This document shows positions 1-8,429 of a DNA stretch of 52,771 nt, piece after piece. The position numbers were made by a program, and so were the translations under genes. Each line of letters starts with the position of its first letter. Positions within the stretch are counted from its first letter, which is position 1. Source of the DNA: Micromonospora thermarum (GTDB lineage Bacteria > Actinomycetota > Actinomycetes > Mycobacteriales > Micromonosporaceae). The stretch lies in the NCBI RefSeq assembly GCF_012034245.1, contig NZ_JAATEO010000036.1, positions 1-52,771 of the forward strand, read 5' to 3'. The notes below the pieces were generated by a model. It had not been told where the DNA came from and searched no databases. It saw nothing but the letters and a program-made list of their open reading frames with translations.

Positions 1-1
1 C

Positions 2-793
2 TCCGGGGCCCTGGCCCATGAACCGCTCATCGATGACGAGACCTTCACTCGCGTCCAGACGCTGATCGCCAGTGCGGGCAGGCGCCCCGACGGGGTCATG
101 AAGCCCCGGGCCAGCAAGCGCAACTACGCGCTGTCCGGCCTCCTGCACTGCGGCATCTGCCAACGACGCATGATCGGCAGCTACAACAACGACCGCAACA
201 ACTACCGCTGCACCTACGCCGCCGAGTACGCCGATGCCAACCGCATCGCACACCCCCGCAGCGTCTATGTCCGCGAGGACCACATCCTCGAACAACTCGA
301 CCCATGGCTCGCCCGAGCCTTCTCGCCCAGCCGACTCACCGCAACTGTCCAGGCCATAGCCGACGCGCAGCACGACGACGTCGACCAACAGGCGATCAAG
401 GCGGCACGGGAAACCCTCGCCACCTGCGCCACCCGGCTGGACCGCTACCGCGCCGCCTTGGACAGCGGCGCCGATCCCACCGTCGTCAGCCGATGGATCG
501 CCGACGTCCAAGCCGAACAGGTCATCGCCGAGGCCAACCTGCGTTGCCTCACCGGACGTCGGACCATGGGCCCTGACGAGATCCACCGCGTCGTAGAGGC
601 TCTGGGAACCATCGCCGCCGTACTCCGCGACGCTGACCCCGCCGATAAGGCATTGATCTACCGCGAACTGGGGTTCACCCTGACCTACCGGCCGACGACC
701 CGAACGGTGTCCGCTCAGGCGGCCCCAAGTGGATCATGTACTAGATTGTGTCCGAGGGGGGACTTGAACCCCCACGCCCTATACGGGCACTAG
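2..793 (+). CDS. Serine site-specific recombinase, C-terminal part (5' truncated by window edge)
   Basis: The reading frame is open from base 2, so the N-terminal catalytic domain lies outside the window. What is visible is the end of the recombinase domain, a zinc beta-ribbon (CGIC near base 155, then YRCTY), and a coiled-coil-prone helical stretch, the usual order in large serine integrases of actinobacterial elements. The role would be integration and excision of a mobile element lying to the left. The last residues (CPRGDLNPHALYGH) are translated from the antisense strand of the adjacent tRNA-Leu gene, and the stop codon at 791-793 is inside that tRNA. The 3' end of the gene is therefore supplied by the attachment site. 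Family assignment is confident; whether the element is functional cannot be seen. Confidence 0.85.
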   Translation, partial: SGALAHEPLIDDETFTRVQTLIASAGRRPDGVMKPRASKRNYALSGLLHCGICQRRMIGSYNNDRNNYRCTYAAEYADANRIAHPRSVYVREDHILEQLDPWLARAFSPSRLTATVQAIADAQHDDVDQQAIKAARETLATCATRLDRYRAALDSGADPTVVSRWIADVQAEQVIAEANLRCLTGRRTMGPDEIHRVVEALGTIAAVLRDADPADKALIYRELGFTLTYRPTTRTVSAQAAPSGSCTRLCPRGDLNPHALYGH

Positions 794-832
794 CACCTCA
801 AGCTAGCGCGTCTGCCATTCCGCCACCCGGAC
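749..832 (-). tRNA. tRNA-Leu (anticodon GAG)
   Basis: The minus strand folds as a class II tRNA. It has a 7-bp acceptor (GTCCGGG with CTCGGAC, one G-U), anticodon stem CTAGC/GCTAG around loop TTGAGGT giving anticodon GAG, a long variable arm (GCCCGTATAGGGC), and T arm GGGGG-TTCAAGT-CCCCC. The discriminator is A and CCA is not encoded. The recombinase gene ends inside it, so it is the probable attachment site. Confidence 0.95.
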
Positions 833-1021
833 CTGCACGTCCAGCCTACCGCGCCGGCCGAGGTGATCTTCTCACCGGTCGGCCGCCCGGCGGGCCACAC
901 GGGGAGTTACTGTACACCGCCCCCGTGGATCATGCACATCGGCTCCCGGCCAGTGGGCGGAACCGGACGAGCGGGGCCTTCCGGGTAGCGTCGGAGCGTA
1001 CTGTGCCGGCAGCATGACGAC

Positions 1022-3472
1022 GTGTCGCATCCCTCCCCCCTGGCCGCCGTCCAGCACCGGGCCCTCGCTCTGCGCCACGCGGGTGACCTGACCGCCGCAC
1101 GCCGGTTGCTGGGCGACGCCGTCGAGTCCGCCGGTCCGCCGTACGGTCCGGACCACCCCGACGTGCTGAGCACCGCTCACCTGCTGGCCCGGCTCCACCG
1201 GGAGGCCGACGACCCGGCCGCCGCGCGCCGGGTCCTGGAGGAGGCGTTCGCGGCGGGCGAGCGCCGCTGGCCGCACGCCGACCCGCTGATGCTGGCGCTC
1301 TCCTTCGAGCTGGCCACCGTCGCCGACGAGCTCGGCAACCGCCACGAGGCCCGCCGCAACTACCGCCGCGTCGCCACCGCCGGGCCCGCCGTGCTCGGCG
1401 CCGACCATCCGGCGGTACGCGCGGCGCGCGAGTACCTCGGCGACGCCGCTCCCACCCCGGCCGACACCGCACCGGGTACGCTCAGCGCCACCAGCCAGAC
1501 CCCGGGCCTCCCCACGTCGACCGGGCTGACGCCTCCACCGGCCCCGCACCCGGTCGGCTCGCCGCCCTCGCCGGTTTCCGGCGGCGCGGGCTCATCCGGG
1601 CGTACCGCTGATCTGGCGGCGCTGACCGGCCCGACGGTTTCCCTGGCGGTCCTCACCACCTCCTGGCGACCGCACGACGGCGCCACGACGGTCGCCCGGT
1701 CGACGACCACCGGCACCGGCCAGTCGTCTCCGCCGGCGCCGACCGGCCCGGCGCCCACGCCGCCGGCGGCCCCCTCCCCGGCCCAGGTTCCGCCCACGGC
1801 GTTGCCGGCCCCCTCCCCGATCCAGGTTCCGCCCGCGCCACGCCAGACGATCGCCCCGACCTCCGGTCCACCGGCTTTCCCGCCGGCTGTCGCCCCGGCT
1901 CCCGGCCCATCCACCCGGCCACCCGCCGAGGCGTCCCGGTCGGCCACCGCATCCGGGCCCGTCGCGGGGCCGGCCACCGCGGCGGCACGCCCGGCGACGC
2001 CCCCGACGGACCCGTCGGCGTACGTGGCACCGCCCGTCACGAACGCCCCGGCGCAGGGATCGCCCCGATCGACGTTCCCACCGGCTCGGCCGCATCCCGG
2101 GCCCACCCCACCACCGCAGGCGCCTGACTCCGTCCAGACCGGACCGACGGCCCACGGGCCCGGGCTCGGCACGGCCACGCGACAGCCGGCCACACCACCC
2201 GCGCCCCGGCGGCCGGTCAGCGACACGGTTCCGGCCGACGCGGCGGACGGTATGGGCAGCGGGCCGGCCCCCGTGTCCGGGCCGCCGGCGTCGACCGCCC
2301 CGTCCGCCGCGCGGTCCGGCGAGGCGACGATGCCCGGAGCGCGCTGGGATACCCCGACGGTCCAGGTGCGGCAGATCGAGCCGCTGCTCGCCGAGGAGGC
2401 CACACGCGGAGGCGCCCAGCCGGGTACGCAGGCACCACCGGCGGCTCCACGGCTCGGCGTCGAAGGCGCGGCCGCTGGCAACCCGGACACCGGACCCGCC
2501 CCGAACCACCCGGCGAGCGGCCCGCCACCGGGCACGCCTCCGGCCACGGTGTGGCCGGCCAGCGGACCACCCTGGCCCGCCGCACCGGTCAGCACGCCCC
2601 CGGGGCCCCTGCCACCGGTCAGCGCACCACCCGGTCCACCAGCGGCCGGCGAACCACCCTGGTCGGCCACACCGGTCAGCGCACCCCCGGGATCCGTGCC
2701 ACCGGTCAGCGCACCGCCTGGCCTACCAGCGGCCGGTGGACCCTTCGGCCCGCCGGCAAGCGCGGCGCCGGTCCCGCCGTGGGTGATGGCCGCCTCGCAG
2801 TGGGACTCCGCCGCCGCGTCAGCGTCCACCGGCCGGCACGACGCTCCGACCGGCGCCGGCGAGCCGGCGTACCCGACCAGCGGTGGACCGGCCACCGGCA
2901 CCGTCGGCGGCACGAACCCCACGAGCGGCGTCCCGGGCGGCGGGCCAGGCGCGTACCCGACAAGCGGGCCGCCGGCCGCGTACCCGACGAGCGGGGGTGG
3001 GCTGTCCGCGTACCCCGCCAGGGGTCCGGAGGGGCGTGCCCGGAACCGGACCGCGGTGATCGGGCTGGGCGCCGCCGTGGGCGTGGTCATGGTCGTGGCC
3101 GTCGGGGTGGGCGTGGTGGCCCTCGGCCGCGACGAGGCGGCGCCGGCGCCCGCTCCCCCGGCGCCCACGGCGCCGAGCCCCAGCCCGAGCGTCGCGACCG
3201 GTGCGCCGCCGACGGACCTGGCGCTGCGGGACGACTCCGCCACGATCACCCTCACCTGGACCGACCCGTCCGGCGGTGCGGTGCCGTTCATGGTGGCCGC
3301 CGGTCGCGCGGGACAGGGCCTGGGCGTGCTGGCCAGGGTGGATCCGGGCGAGACAAGCTACACGGTCAACGGGCTGAACTCCCGGGTGGACTACTGCTTC
3401 ACGGTGCTCGCGGTGTACTCGACGGACACGTTCGCCACGTCCGGGCAGGTCTGCACCGACCGCGCGGGGTGA
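1022..3472 (+). CDS. TPR / proline-rich / FnIII membrane protein
   Basis: This 816-residue protein has four parts. Residues 1 to about 140 are kinesin-light-chain-type tetratricopeptide repeats (HPDVLSTAHLLARL). Residues about 150-670 are a low-complexity Pro/Ala/Thr/Gly stretch with APPGP and YPTSG repeats. A single membrane helix lies near 678-703. A C-terminal fibronectin type III domain covers about 729-816 and has two cysteines. This order suggests a TPR and linker inside the cell and FnIII outside. The GTG start gives a complete TPR, but no strong ribosome binding site supports it, so the exact start is uncertain. It is followed by the propeller-FnIII gene and the MoxR cluster, which suggests a cell-envelope role. 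The reaction or ligand is unknown. Confidence 0.75.
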   Translation: MSHPSPLAAVQHRALALRHAGDLTAARRLLGDAVESAGPPYGPDHPDVLSTAHLLARLHREADDPAAARRVLEEAFAAGERRWPHADPLMLALSFELATVADELGNRHEARRNYRRVATAGPAVLGADHPAVRAAREYLGDAAPTPADTAPGTLSATSQTPGLPTSTGLTPPPAPHPVGSPPSPVSGGAGSSGRTADLAALTGPTVSLAVLTTSWRPHDGATTVARSTTTGTGQSSPPAPTGPAPTPPAAPSPAQVPPTALPAPSPIQVPPAPRQTIAPTSGPPAFPPAVAPAPGPSTRPPAEASRSATASGPVAGPATAAARPATPPTDPSAYVAPPVTNAPAQGSPRSTFPPARPHPGPTPPPQAPDSVQTGPTAHGPGLGTATRQPATPPAPRRPVSDTVPADAADGMGSGPAPVSGPPASTAPSAARSGEATMPGARWDTPTVQVRQIEPLLAEEATRGGAQPGTQAPPAAPRLGVEGAAAGNPDTGPAPNHPASGPPPGTPPATVWPASGPPWPAAPVSTPPGPLPPVSAPPGPPAAGEPPWSATPVSAPPGSVPPVSAPPGLPAAGGPFGPPASAAPVPPWVMAASQWDSAAASASTGRHDAPTGAGEPAYPTSGGPATGTVGGTNPTSGVPGGGPGAYPTSGPPAAYPTSGGGLSAYPARGPEGRARNRTAVIGLGAAVGVVMVVAVGVGVVALGRDEAAPAPAPPAPTAPSPSPSVATGAPPTDLALRDDSATITLTWTDPSGGAVPFMVAAGRAGQGLGVLARVDPGETSYTVNGLNSRVDYCFTVLAVYSTDTFATSGQVCTDRAG
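2567..2740 (+). repeat. Two tandem 87-bp repeats inside the Pro-rich linker
   Basis: Units at 2567-2653 and 2654-2740 both begin CCACCCTGG and encode near-identical 29-residue blocks starting PPW and containing PVSAPPG. Differences are scattered single bases, so the duplication is not brand new. Confidence 0.8.
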
Positions 3473-3621
3473 CGGCAGGATCGCACACGCTGTGTGTCCA
3501 CAGGGGGACGGTACGGGTTCCCCTGGCCACGCCCGGCCCATATGATGGCACCCGGCTTCAGGGGAGGGGCGCCGGTTCCGGCCCCGTCACCTGCTCAAAC
3601 GACACGGGGAGGCAGCCGGTT

Positions 3622-6231
3622 GTGGCCACCGTCGACGACGCCGTGAACGCCCCGCCCCGCCGGTTCCGGGGTGGGCTGGTGACCGTCGCCACGGTCGCGG
3701 CCCTGCTGGCCGCGCTGGGGCTGACGGTGCTCGGCGTCGGCGCCGCCGACAACGCGGTCGCCAGCTACGACGCGAGTTCCTGGCTGTGGAGCACCGCGCG
3801 CAGCGAGCTGGCCCGGGTCAACGGGGTGACCGCACGGGTGGACACCCGGATGGAGGTTCCCGGCGCGCGGCGGCACCCGATGCAGGTCACCCAGACCGAC
3901 CGGCTGCTGGTCCTGCGGGACCTGACCACCGGCCAGGTCAGCTCGCTGGACCTGGCCACCCTCCAGATCACGGCCACCTCGCGCACGACCCCCGGGCTCG
4001 GCGTGAACGTCGCGCTGCACGAGGACGCGGCGTTCGTGGTGGACGCGGTGCAGGGTGTCGTCCGGCAGCTCGACCCGCGTTCGCTGGCACCGGTCGGCGA
4101 ACCGGTCCGCTACCCACCGGGCATCACCGGCGGGTCGTTCGACGGCGAGGGTCGGTTGTGGATCGCCGTGCCGAGCGAGGGCACAGTCTCGGCGGTCACC
4201 GCCGCACCCCTGCCGTCGGCGCCGGTGTCCGCCGCGCCTGCCGGGGCGGGCCTCAGCCCGAAGCGGGTCGAGACGTACGAGGTGGCCGAGCCCAGTCACG
4301 AGCTGGTGGTGTCCGCCCTGGACGACGGGGTGGCGGTGCTCGACCGGACGGCCGGTGTGCTGGTCCTGGTGCGCCGGGGCGACGTGACGCGGACGCCGCT
4401 GGCGACGTCCGCGCCGGCCGCGCTGCCCGCCCGCACCAGCGGGCCGGCGGTGCCGGTCACGGTGCCGGCCGAGCGGCGGGTGCACGTCGTCACCGACGGC
4501 GTGGTGCGCAGCTTCACCGTGCCGGGCAACGGGGCCGGCCTGGGCCCGGCCGTGTCGTGGGCCGGCCGGATCTACTGCGCGGACGAGTCGACCGGCACGG
4601 TGTACGCGTTCGACGGTGCCGGCCAGCTGGTCGACACCGTGAAGGGCCGGCCGACGGGCCCGCTGGAGCTGGAGGTCCGGGAGAACCACCTCTTCATCAA
4701 CGCCCCCGACTCCTCGACGGCCCGGGTGGTGGACGACCGGCACCAGGTGCGCGAGGTCGACAAGTACGCCAACGACGTGCTCGGCGGGGACCCGCCGCCG
4801 GCTCCCCCGCCGCCGCCTCCGCCGAAGAAGCCGACGGTGGGCAAGCCGGGACCGCCGCGCGTGGTCACCGCCGCGGCCGGCAACGCCCAGGCGCGGGTGA
4901 GCTGGCGGGCCGCCGCCGCCAACGGCGCCGAGATCACCAAGTACGTGGTGAGCGGCGGCGGTCAGCGCGTCGAGGTGGGCGCCAACCAGCGCGCGGTCGA
5001 GATCAAGGGCCTGACCAACGGCGAGACGTACCGGTTCTCGGTGTTCGCGGTCAACGCCAAGGGCAACGGCCCGGCCCGTACGAGCAACCCGGTCACGCCG
5101 ACGGCGGCGGTGCCGGATCCGCCGACAAGCGTCACCGCCGAGGCACGGCCGGACGGCACGGTGGTGGTGCGCTGGCCGGCGGCGAACGGGCAGGGCAACC
5201 GGATCGCCCGGTACGCGGTGACGGCCACCTCGGCCGGCACGAACGCCCCGGCCGGGGAGTCGACGAAGACCGAGCTGGTGGTGCCGGCGGGCGAGCTGGA
5301 GTACGGCACGCAGTACGCGTTCACGGTCGTGGCGGTCAACGACAAGGGCGCCGGTTCGGCGGCGTCCCCGGTGAGCAACACTGTCGTGCCGTACGCGACG
5401 CCCGGCCGGCCGGTGGACCTGCGGGCGACGACGGTGCCCAACCAGCCCGGCACGGTCGCGGTGCAGTGGGCGCCGGCCGAGCCGAACGGGCGGCCGGTCA
5501 CGGGGTACCTGGTCGACGTGGGCGGCCGGCGCAGCGAGGTGACCGACACCCGCACGACGGTGAACGGCCTGGGCGACGGGCAGAACGTGACGGTGACCGT
5601 CAAGGCGGTCAACGAGGCCGGGCCCGGTCCGGAGGCCACCGCCACCGCCCGGACGGTGGCCGAGCCGCGGGTGACGGTGACCGGATCGTCGGCGACCGCC
5701 ACCGCGGCGACCGTGACGTTCACCGTGGACGTCGGCGGCGGTGAGGCGACCTGCACGCTCAGCACCGGCGGCGAGCCGGCGAAGGCCGGCCCGTGCTCCC
5801 GGATCACTATGTCCGGGCTGACGCCGGGCACGGCGTACACGTTCACGGTGACCGCGAGCAACGCGGCCGGCGACGGCACCGCCACGCGCGCCCAGGCGAC
5901 CGCCGCCCTGTACGGGACGGCGACCTGCCGTAACGGCGACTCCGGGGCGGAGGCCACGTACTGCGACGCGGACGTCGACGGCCGCAACGGCAACGAGGTC
6001 TTCTCCGTCCCCCGGCAGGACAACAACCGGCAGGTGGGGTGGGCGCGGCCGGGGACGCGGCTCAAGGCGTTCTGCAAGAGGCAGGGCGAAGAGGTGTACG
6101 CGTACATCTACAACGACCACAAGCGCAGCACCTGGTGGGTGCAGGTCGACTACAAGGGACGCAACTACATCCCGTGGGCCTGGCTGAACCTCGACGGCGG
6201 CGACGACATCGGCGTCCTGCCCACCTGCTGA
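3622..6231 (+). CDS. Membrane-anchored beta-propeller and fibronectin type III protein
   Basis: The GTG start at 3622 is chosen because GGGGAGG precedes it by a few bases and the next residues lead directly into a membrane helix (about residues 18-40). The frame is open far upstream, but that part is only a shadow of the previous gene. The 869-residue product has a signal anchor, a propeller-like region (about 65-390), a Pro-Lys linker (PPPAPPPPPPPKKP), and four FnIII-like domains (about 410-494, 495-591, 592-680, 681-762). A C-terminal domain of about 105 residues with four cysteines and many Trp/Tyr may be SH3-like. It lies about 30 bases before moxR and is probably co-transcribed. In actinobacteria FnIII proteins often accompany MoxR-DUF58-transglutaminase operons. 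An adhesive or wall-sensing role is inferred. Confidence 0.8.
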   Translation: MATVDDAVNAPPRRFRGGLVTVATVAALLAALGLTVLGVGAADNAVASYDASSWLWSTARSELARVNGVTARVDTRMEVPGARRHPMQVTQTDRLLVLRDLTTGQVSSLDLATLQITATSRTTPGLGVNVALHEDAAFVVDAVQGVVRQLDPRSLAPVGEPVRYPPGITGGSFDGEGRLWIAVPSEGTVSAVTAAPLPSAPVSAAPAGAGLSPKRVETYEVAEPSHELVVSALDDGVAVLDRTAGVLVLVRRGDVTRTPLATSAPAALPARTSGPAVPVTVPAERRVHVVTDGVVRSFTVPGNGAGLGPAVSWAGRIYCADESTGTVYAFDGAGQLVDTVKGRPTGPLELEVRENHLFINAPDSSTARVVDDRHQVREVDKYANDVLGGDPPPAPPPPPPPKKPTVGKPGPPRVVTAAAGNAQARVSWRAAAANGAEITKYVVSGGGQRVEVGANQRAVEIKGLTNGETYRFSVFAVNAKGNGPARTSNPVTPTAAVPDPPTSVTAEARPDGTVVVRWPAANGQGNRIARYAVTATSAGTNAPAGESTKTELVVPAGELEYGTQYAFTVVAVNDKGAGSAASPVSNTVVPYATPGRPVDLRATTVPNQPGTVAVQWAPAEPNGRPVTGYLVDVGGRRSEVTDTRTTVNGLGDGQNVTVTVKAVNEAGPGPEATATARTVAEPRVTVTGSSATATAATVTFTVDVGGGEATCTLSTGGEPAKAGPCSRITMSGLTPGTAYTFTVTASNAAGDGTATRAQATAALYGTATCRNGDSGAEATYCDADVDGRNGNEVFSVPRQDNNRQVGWARPGTRLKAFCKRQGEEVYAYIYNDHKRSTWWVQVDYKGRNYIPWAWLNLDGGDDIGVLPTC

Positions 6232-6260
6232 CTTCGACGCCAGGCAAGGAGCACCACCCC

Positions 6261-7256
6261 GTGAATCCGCCCGAGCCGCTCACCCAGCCGGAGGTGCAGG
6301 GCTTCGCCGCGCTCGCCGCCCGGCTGGCCGAGAACGTCAACGCGGTCGTGCTGGGCAAGCCGCAGGTGGTGCGGCTGGCCCTGACCGCCCTGTTCGCGCA
6401 GGGGCACGTGCTGCTGGAGGACGTGCCGGGGGTCGGCAAGACCACCCTGGCCCGGGCCGTCGCGGCCACGGTGAAGGGTGAGTGGCGGCGGATCCAGTTC
6501 ACGCCGGACCTGCTGCCCTCCGACGTGTCCGGGGTGACCATCTTCAACCAGGCGACCCGGGGGTTCGAGTTCCACCCGGGGCCGGTGTTCGCCAACATCG
6601 TCATCGCCGACGAGATCAACCGGGCGTCGCCGAAGACCCAGTCGGCGTTGCTGGAGGTGATGGAGGAGCGCACGGTCACCGTGGACGGCGTCCGCCATCC
6701 GGTGCCGCAGCCGTTCCTGGTGGTGGCCACGCAGAACCCGGTCGAGATGGACGGCACGTACCGGCTGCCCGAGGCCCAGTTGGACCGCTTCCTGGTGAAG
6801 CTGTCCGTCGGGTACCCGGACGAGGCGGTCGAGGTGGAGGTGCTGCGCGGGGCGACGGTCCGCTCCCCCGAGGCGCTGACGCCGGTGACCGACACCGCCA
6901 CCGTCGGGGAGATGGTGCGGATGGCCCAGCGGGTGCACATCGCCGAGCCGCTGTACGCGTACGCGGTCAAGCTAGCGGCGGCGACGCGGAACCACCCGCA
7001 GGTCCGGGTGGGGGTGAGTCCCCGGGGTGTCATCGCGCTGACCCGCGCGGCGTGCGCGTACGCGCTGATCGACGGGCGGGGCTGGATCATGCCGGAGGAC
7101 CTGAAGACCCTCGCCGAGCCGGTGTTCGCGCACCGCCTGCTGCTCACCCCGGACGCGCAGGTGCGCGGGGTGACCGCGGCGGAGGTGCTGCGCCAGGCGG
7201 TCGCCTCGGTGCCGGTGCCGCTCCCCTCGGGGCAGCCGGCCCCGGCGCGGAGCTGA
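6261..7256 (+). CDS. MoxR-family AAA+ ATPase
   Basis: This 331-residue protein has Walker A GVGKTT (in LLEDVPGVGKTT), Walker B IADEINRASPKTQSALLEVMEE, sensor 1 ATQNP and the arginine-finger region LDRF, all typical of MoxR. MoxR ATPases act as chaperones that activate or assemble partner proteins, usually with VWA or DUF58 partners. The GTG start at 6261 is preceded by AAGGAG at 6246-6251; in-frame codons upstream overlap the previous gene and are rejected. The next gene is a DUF58 protein 12 bases downstream, followed by a transglutaminase-like membrane protein, a well known actinobacterial operon. Confidence 0.93.
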   Translation: MNPPEPLTQPEVQGFAALAARLAENVNAVVLGKPQVVRLALTALFAQGHVLLEDVPGVGKTTLARAVAATVKGEWRRIQFTPDLLPSDVSGVTIFNQATRGFEFHPGPVFANIVIADEINRASPKTQSALLEVMEERTVTVDGVRHPVPQPFLVVATQNPVEMDGTYRLPEAQLDRFLVKLSVGYPDEAVEVEVLRGATVRSPEALTPVTDTATVGEMVRMAQRVHIAEPLYAYAVKLAAATRNHPQVRVGVSPRGVIALTRAACAYALIDGRGWIMPEDLKTLAEPVFAHRLLLTPDAQVRGVTAAEVLRQAVASVPVPLPSGQPAPARS

Positions 7257-7268
7257 CCGGGACCTGCC

Positions 7269-8429
7269 GTGGGGATCACCGCCCGGGGTGTCGGGCTGCT
7301 CGTCGCCGCCGTCGTGCTGCTGGCGGTCGGTTTCCGGTTCGCGTACCCGGAACTGGCCCTGCTCGGCGCGGCGGCCGCGACCGCGGTCGGGTACGCGCTG
7401 GTCACCGCGGCGTGGCGGCCCCGGCTGGAGGTGACGCGCCACGCCGACCCGGACCGGGTGGCCCGGGGAGAGCCGGCCGCGATGACGCTGACCGTGCGGA
7501 ACACCGGGCGGCTGCGCGCGGCGAGCCTGGTGGCCGAGGACCGGTGCGGCGGGGCGAGCGTGCCGGTGCCGCTGCTCCGGCTGCGTCCGGGGCGGGACAC
7601 CACGGTCCGCTACGACGTGCCGACGGCCCGCCGGGGTGTCGTACCGGTGGGGCCGCTGCGGGTCACCCGACGGGATCCGCTGGGGCTGGTGGCACTGTCC
7701 CGCCCGTACGGCGGGACGGTCCCGGTGTGGGTGCACCCGCGGATCCATCCGCTGACCGCGGTGCCCACCGGCGCCGGCCGCAGCCTGGACGGGCGGGTGG
7801 ACGCCGTGCCGCACGGGTCGATCACGTTCGACTCGCTGCGGGAGTACGTGGTCGGCGACGAGTTGCGCCGCGTGCACTGGCGGACCAGCGCACGGGTGGG
7901 TGAGCTGATGGTCCGCGAGAACGTCGACACCAGCCTGCCCCGCCTGGTGGTGCTGCTGGACAACCGGGCGACGGCCCACCCGGACCGTGTGGACGGGGTG
8001 GCGGAGTCGTTCGAGTCGGCGTGCGAGGCGGCGGCGTCGGTGGTCACCGCCGCTGTCCGCGCCGACCTGCCGGTGGTGCTGCTGCTGGTCGCGCCGGAAG
8101 CGGCCGGCACGGCGGGAGCAGGCGTGGCGGGGCCCGGCGCGGCTCCGCTGGACCGGCTCGCGGCGGCGCAACTCGGCAAGGAGGACACTCTCGACGCCAC
8201 CCTTACCCGGCTGCGGCGGGACCGCCCCGGCGACACGCTCGTGGTCCTCACCGGCCCCGGCGGGCGGGGTTCGCTCGGGCGGATCGGGGCGCTGCGCGGC
8301 GCGTACCCGTCGGTGGTGGTCGGTGTGTTCGGGGCCGCGCAGCCGGCGCAGGCGACCGAGCTGGTGGTGATCGACGCCGTGGACGGCGCCGCCTTCGCCG
8401 CCGAGTGGGACCGGGTGCGGCGATGGTGA
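7269..8429 (+). CDS. DUF58 domain protein (MoxR partner)
   Basis: This protein of 386 residues has two N-terminal membrane helices (about residues 7-48) and a cytoplasmic DUF58/VWA-like domain with the family signature SLREYVVGDELRRVHWRTSAR and LMVREN. DUF58 proteins pair with MoxR ATPases; the biochemical activity is not established. The GTG start is 12 bases after the moxR stop, and the stop codon overlaps the start of the next gene (ATGGTGA), showing translational coupling. Length and motif order are ordinary. Confidence 0.9.
   Translation: MGITARGVGLLVAAVVLLAVGFRFAYPELALLGAAAATAVGYALVTAAWRPRLEVTRHADPDRVARGEPAAMTLTVRNTGRLRAASLVAEDRCGGASVPVPLLRLRPGRDTTVRYDVPTARRGVVPVGPLRVTRRDPLGLVALSRPYGGTVPVWVHPRIHPLTAVPTGAGRSLDGRVDAVPHGSITFDSLREYVVGDELRRVHWRTSARVGELMVRENVDTSLPRLVVLLDNRATAHPDRVDGVAESFESACEAAASVVTAAVRADLPVVLLLVAPEAAGTAGAGVAGPGAAPLDRLAAAQLGKEDTLDATLTRLRRDRPGDTLVVLTGPGGRGSLGRIGALRGAYPSVVVGVFGAAQPAQATELVVIDAVDGAAFAAEWDRVRRW

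Noticed and set aside
1360..3291. 643-codon minus-strand frame opposite the TPR-FnIII gene
   Set aside because: High-GC antisense shadow with repetitive Gly/Ala/Arg content and no domain.
2551..3621. Upstream extension of the propeller-FnIII gene frame to 2551
   Set aside because: It only mirrors the previous gene in another frame; GTG 3622 has a good ribosome binding site and begins a signal anchor.
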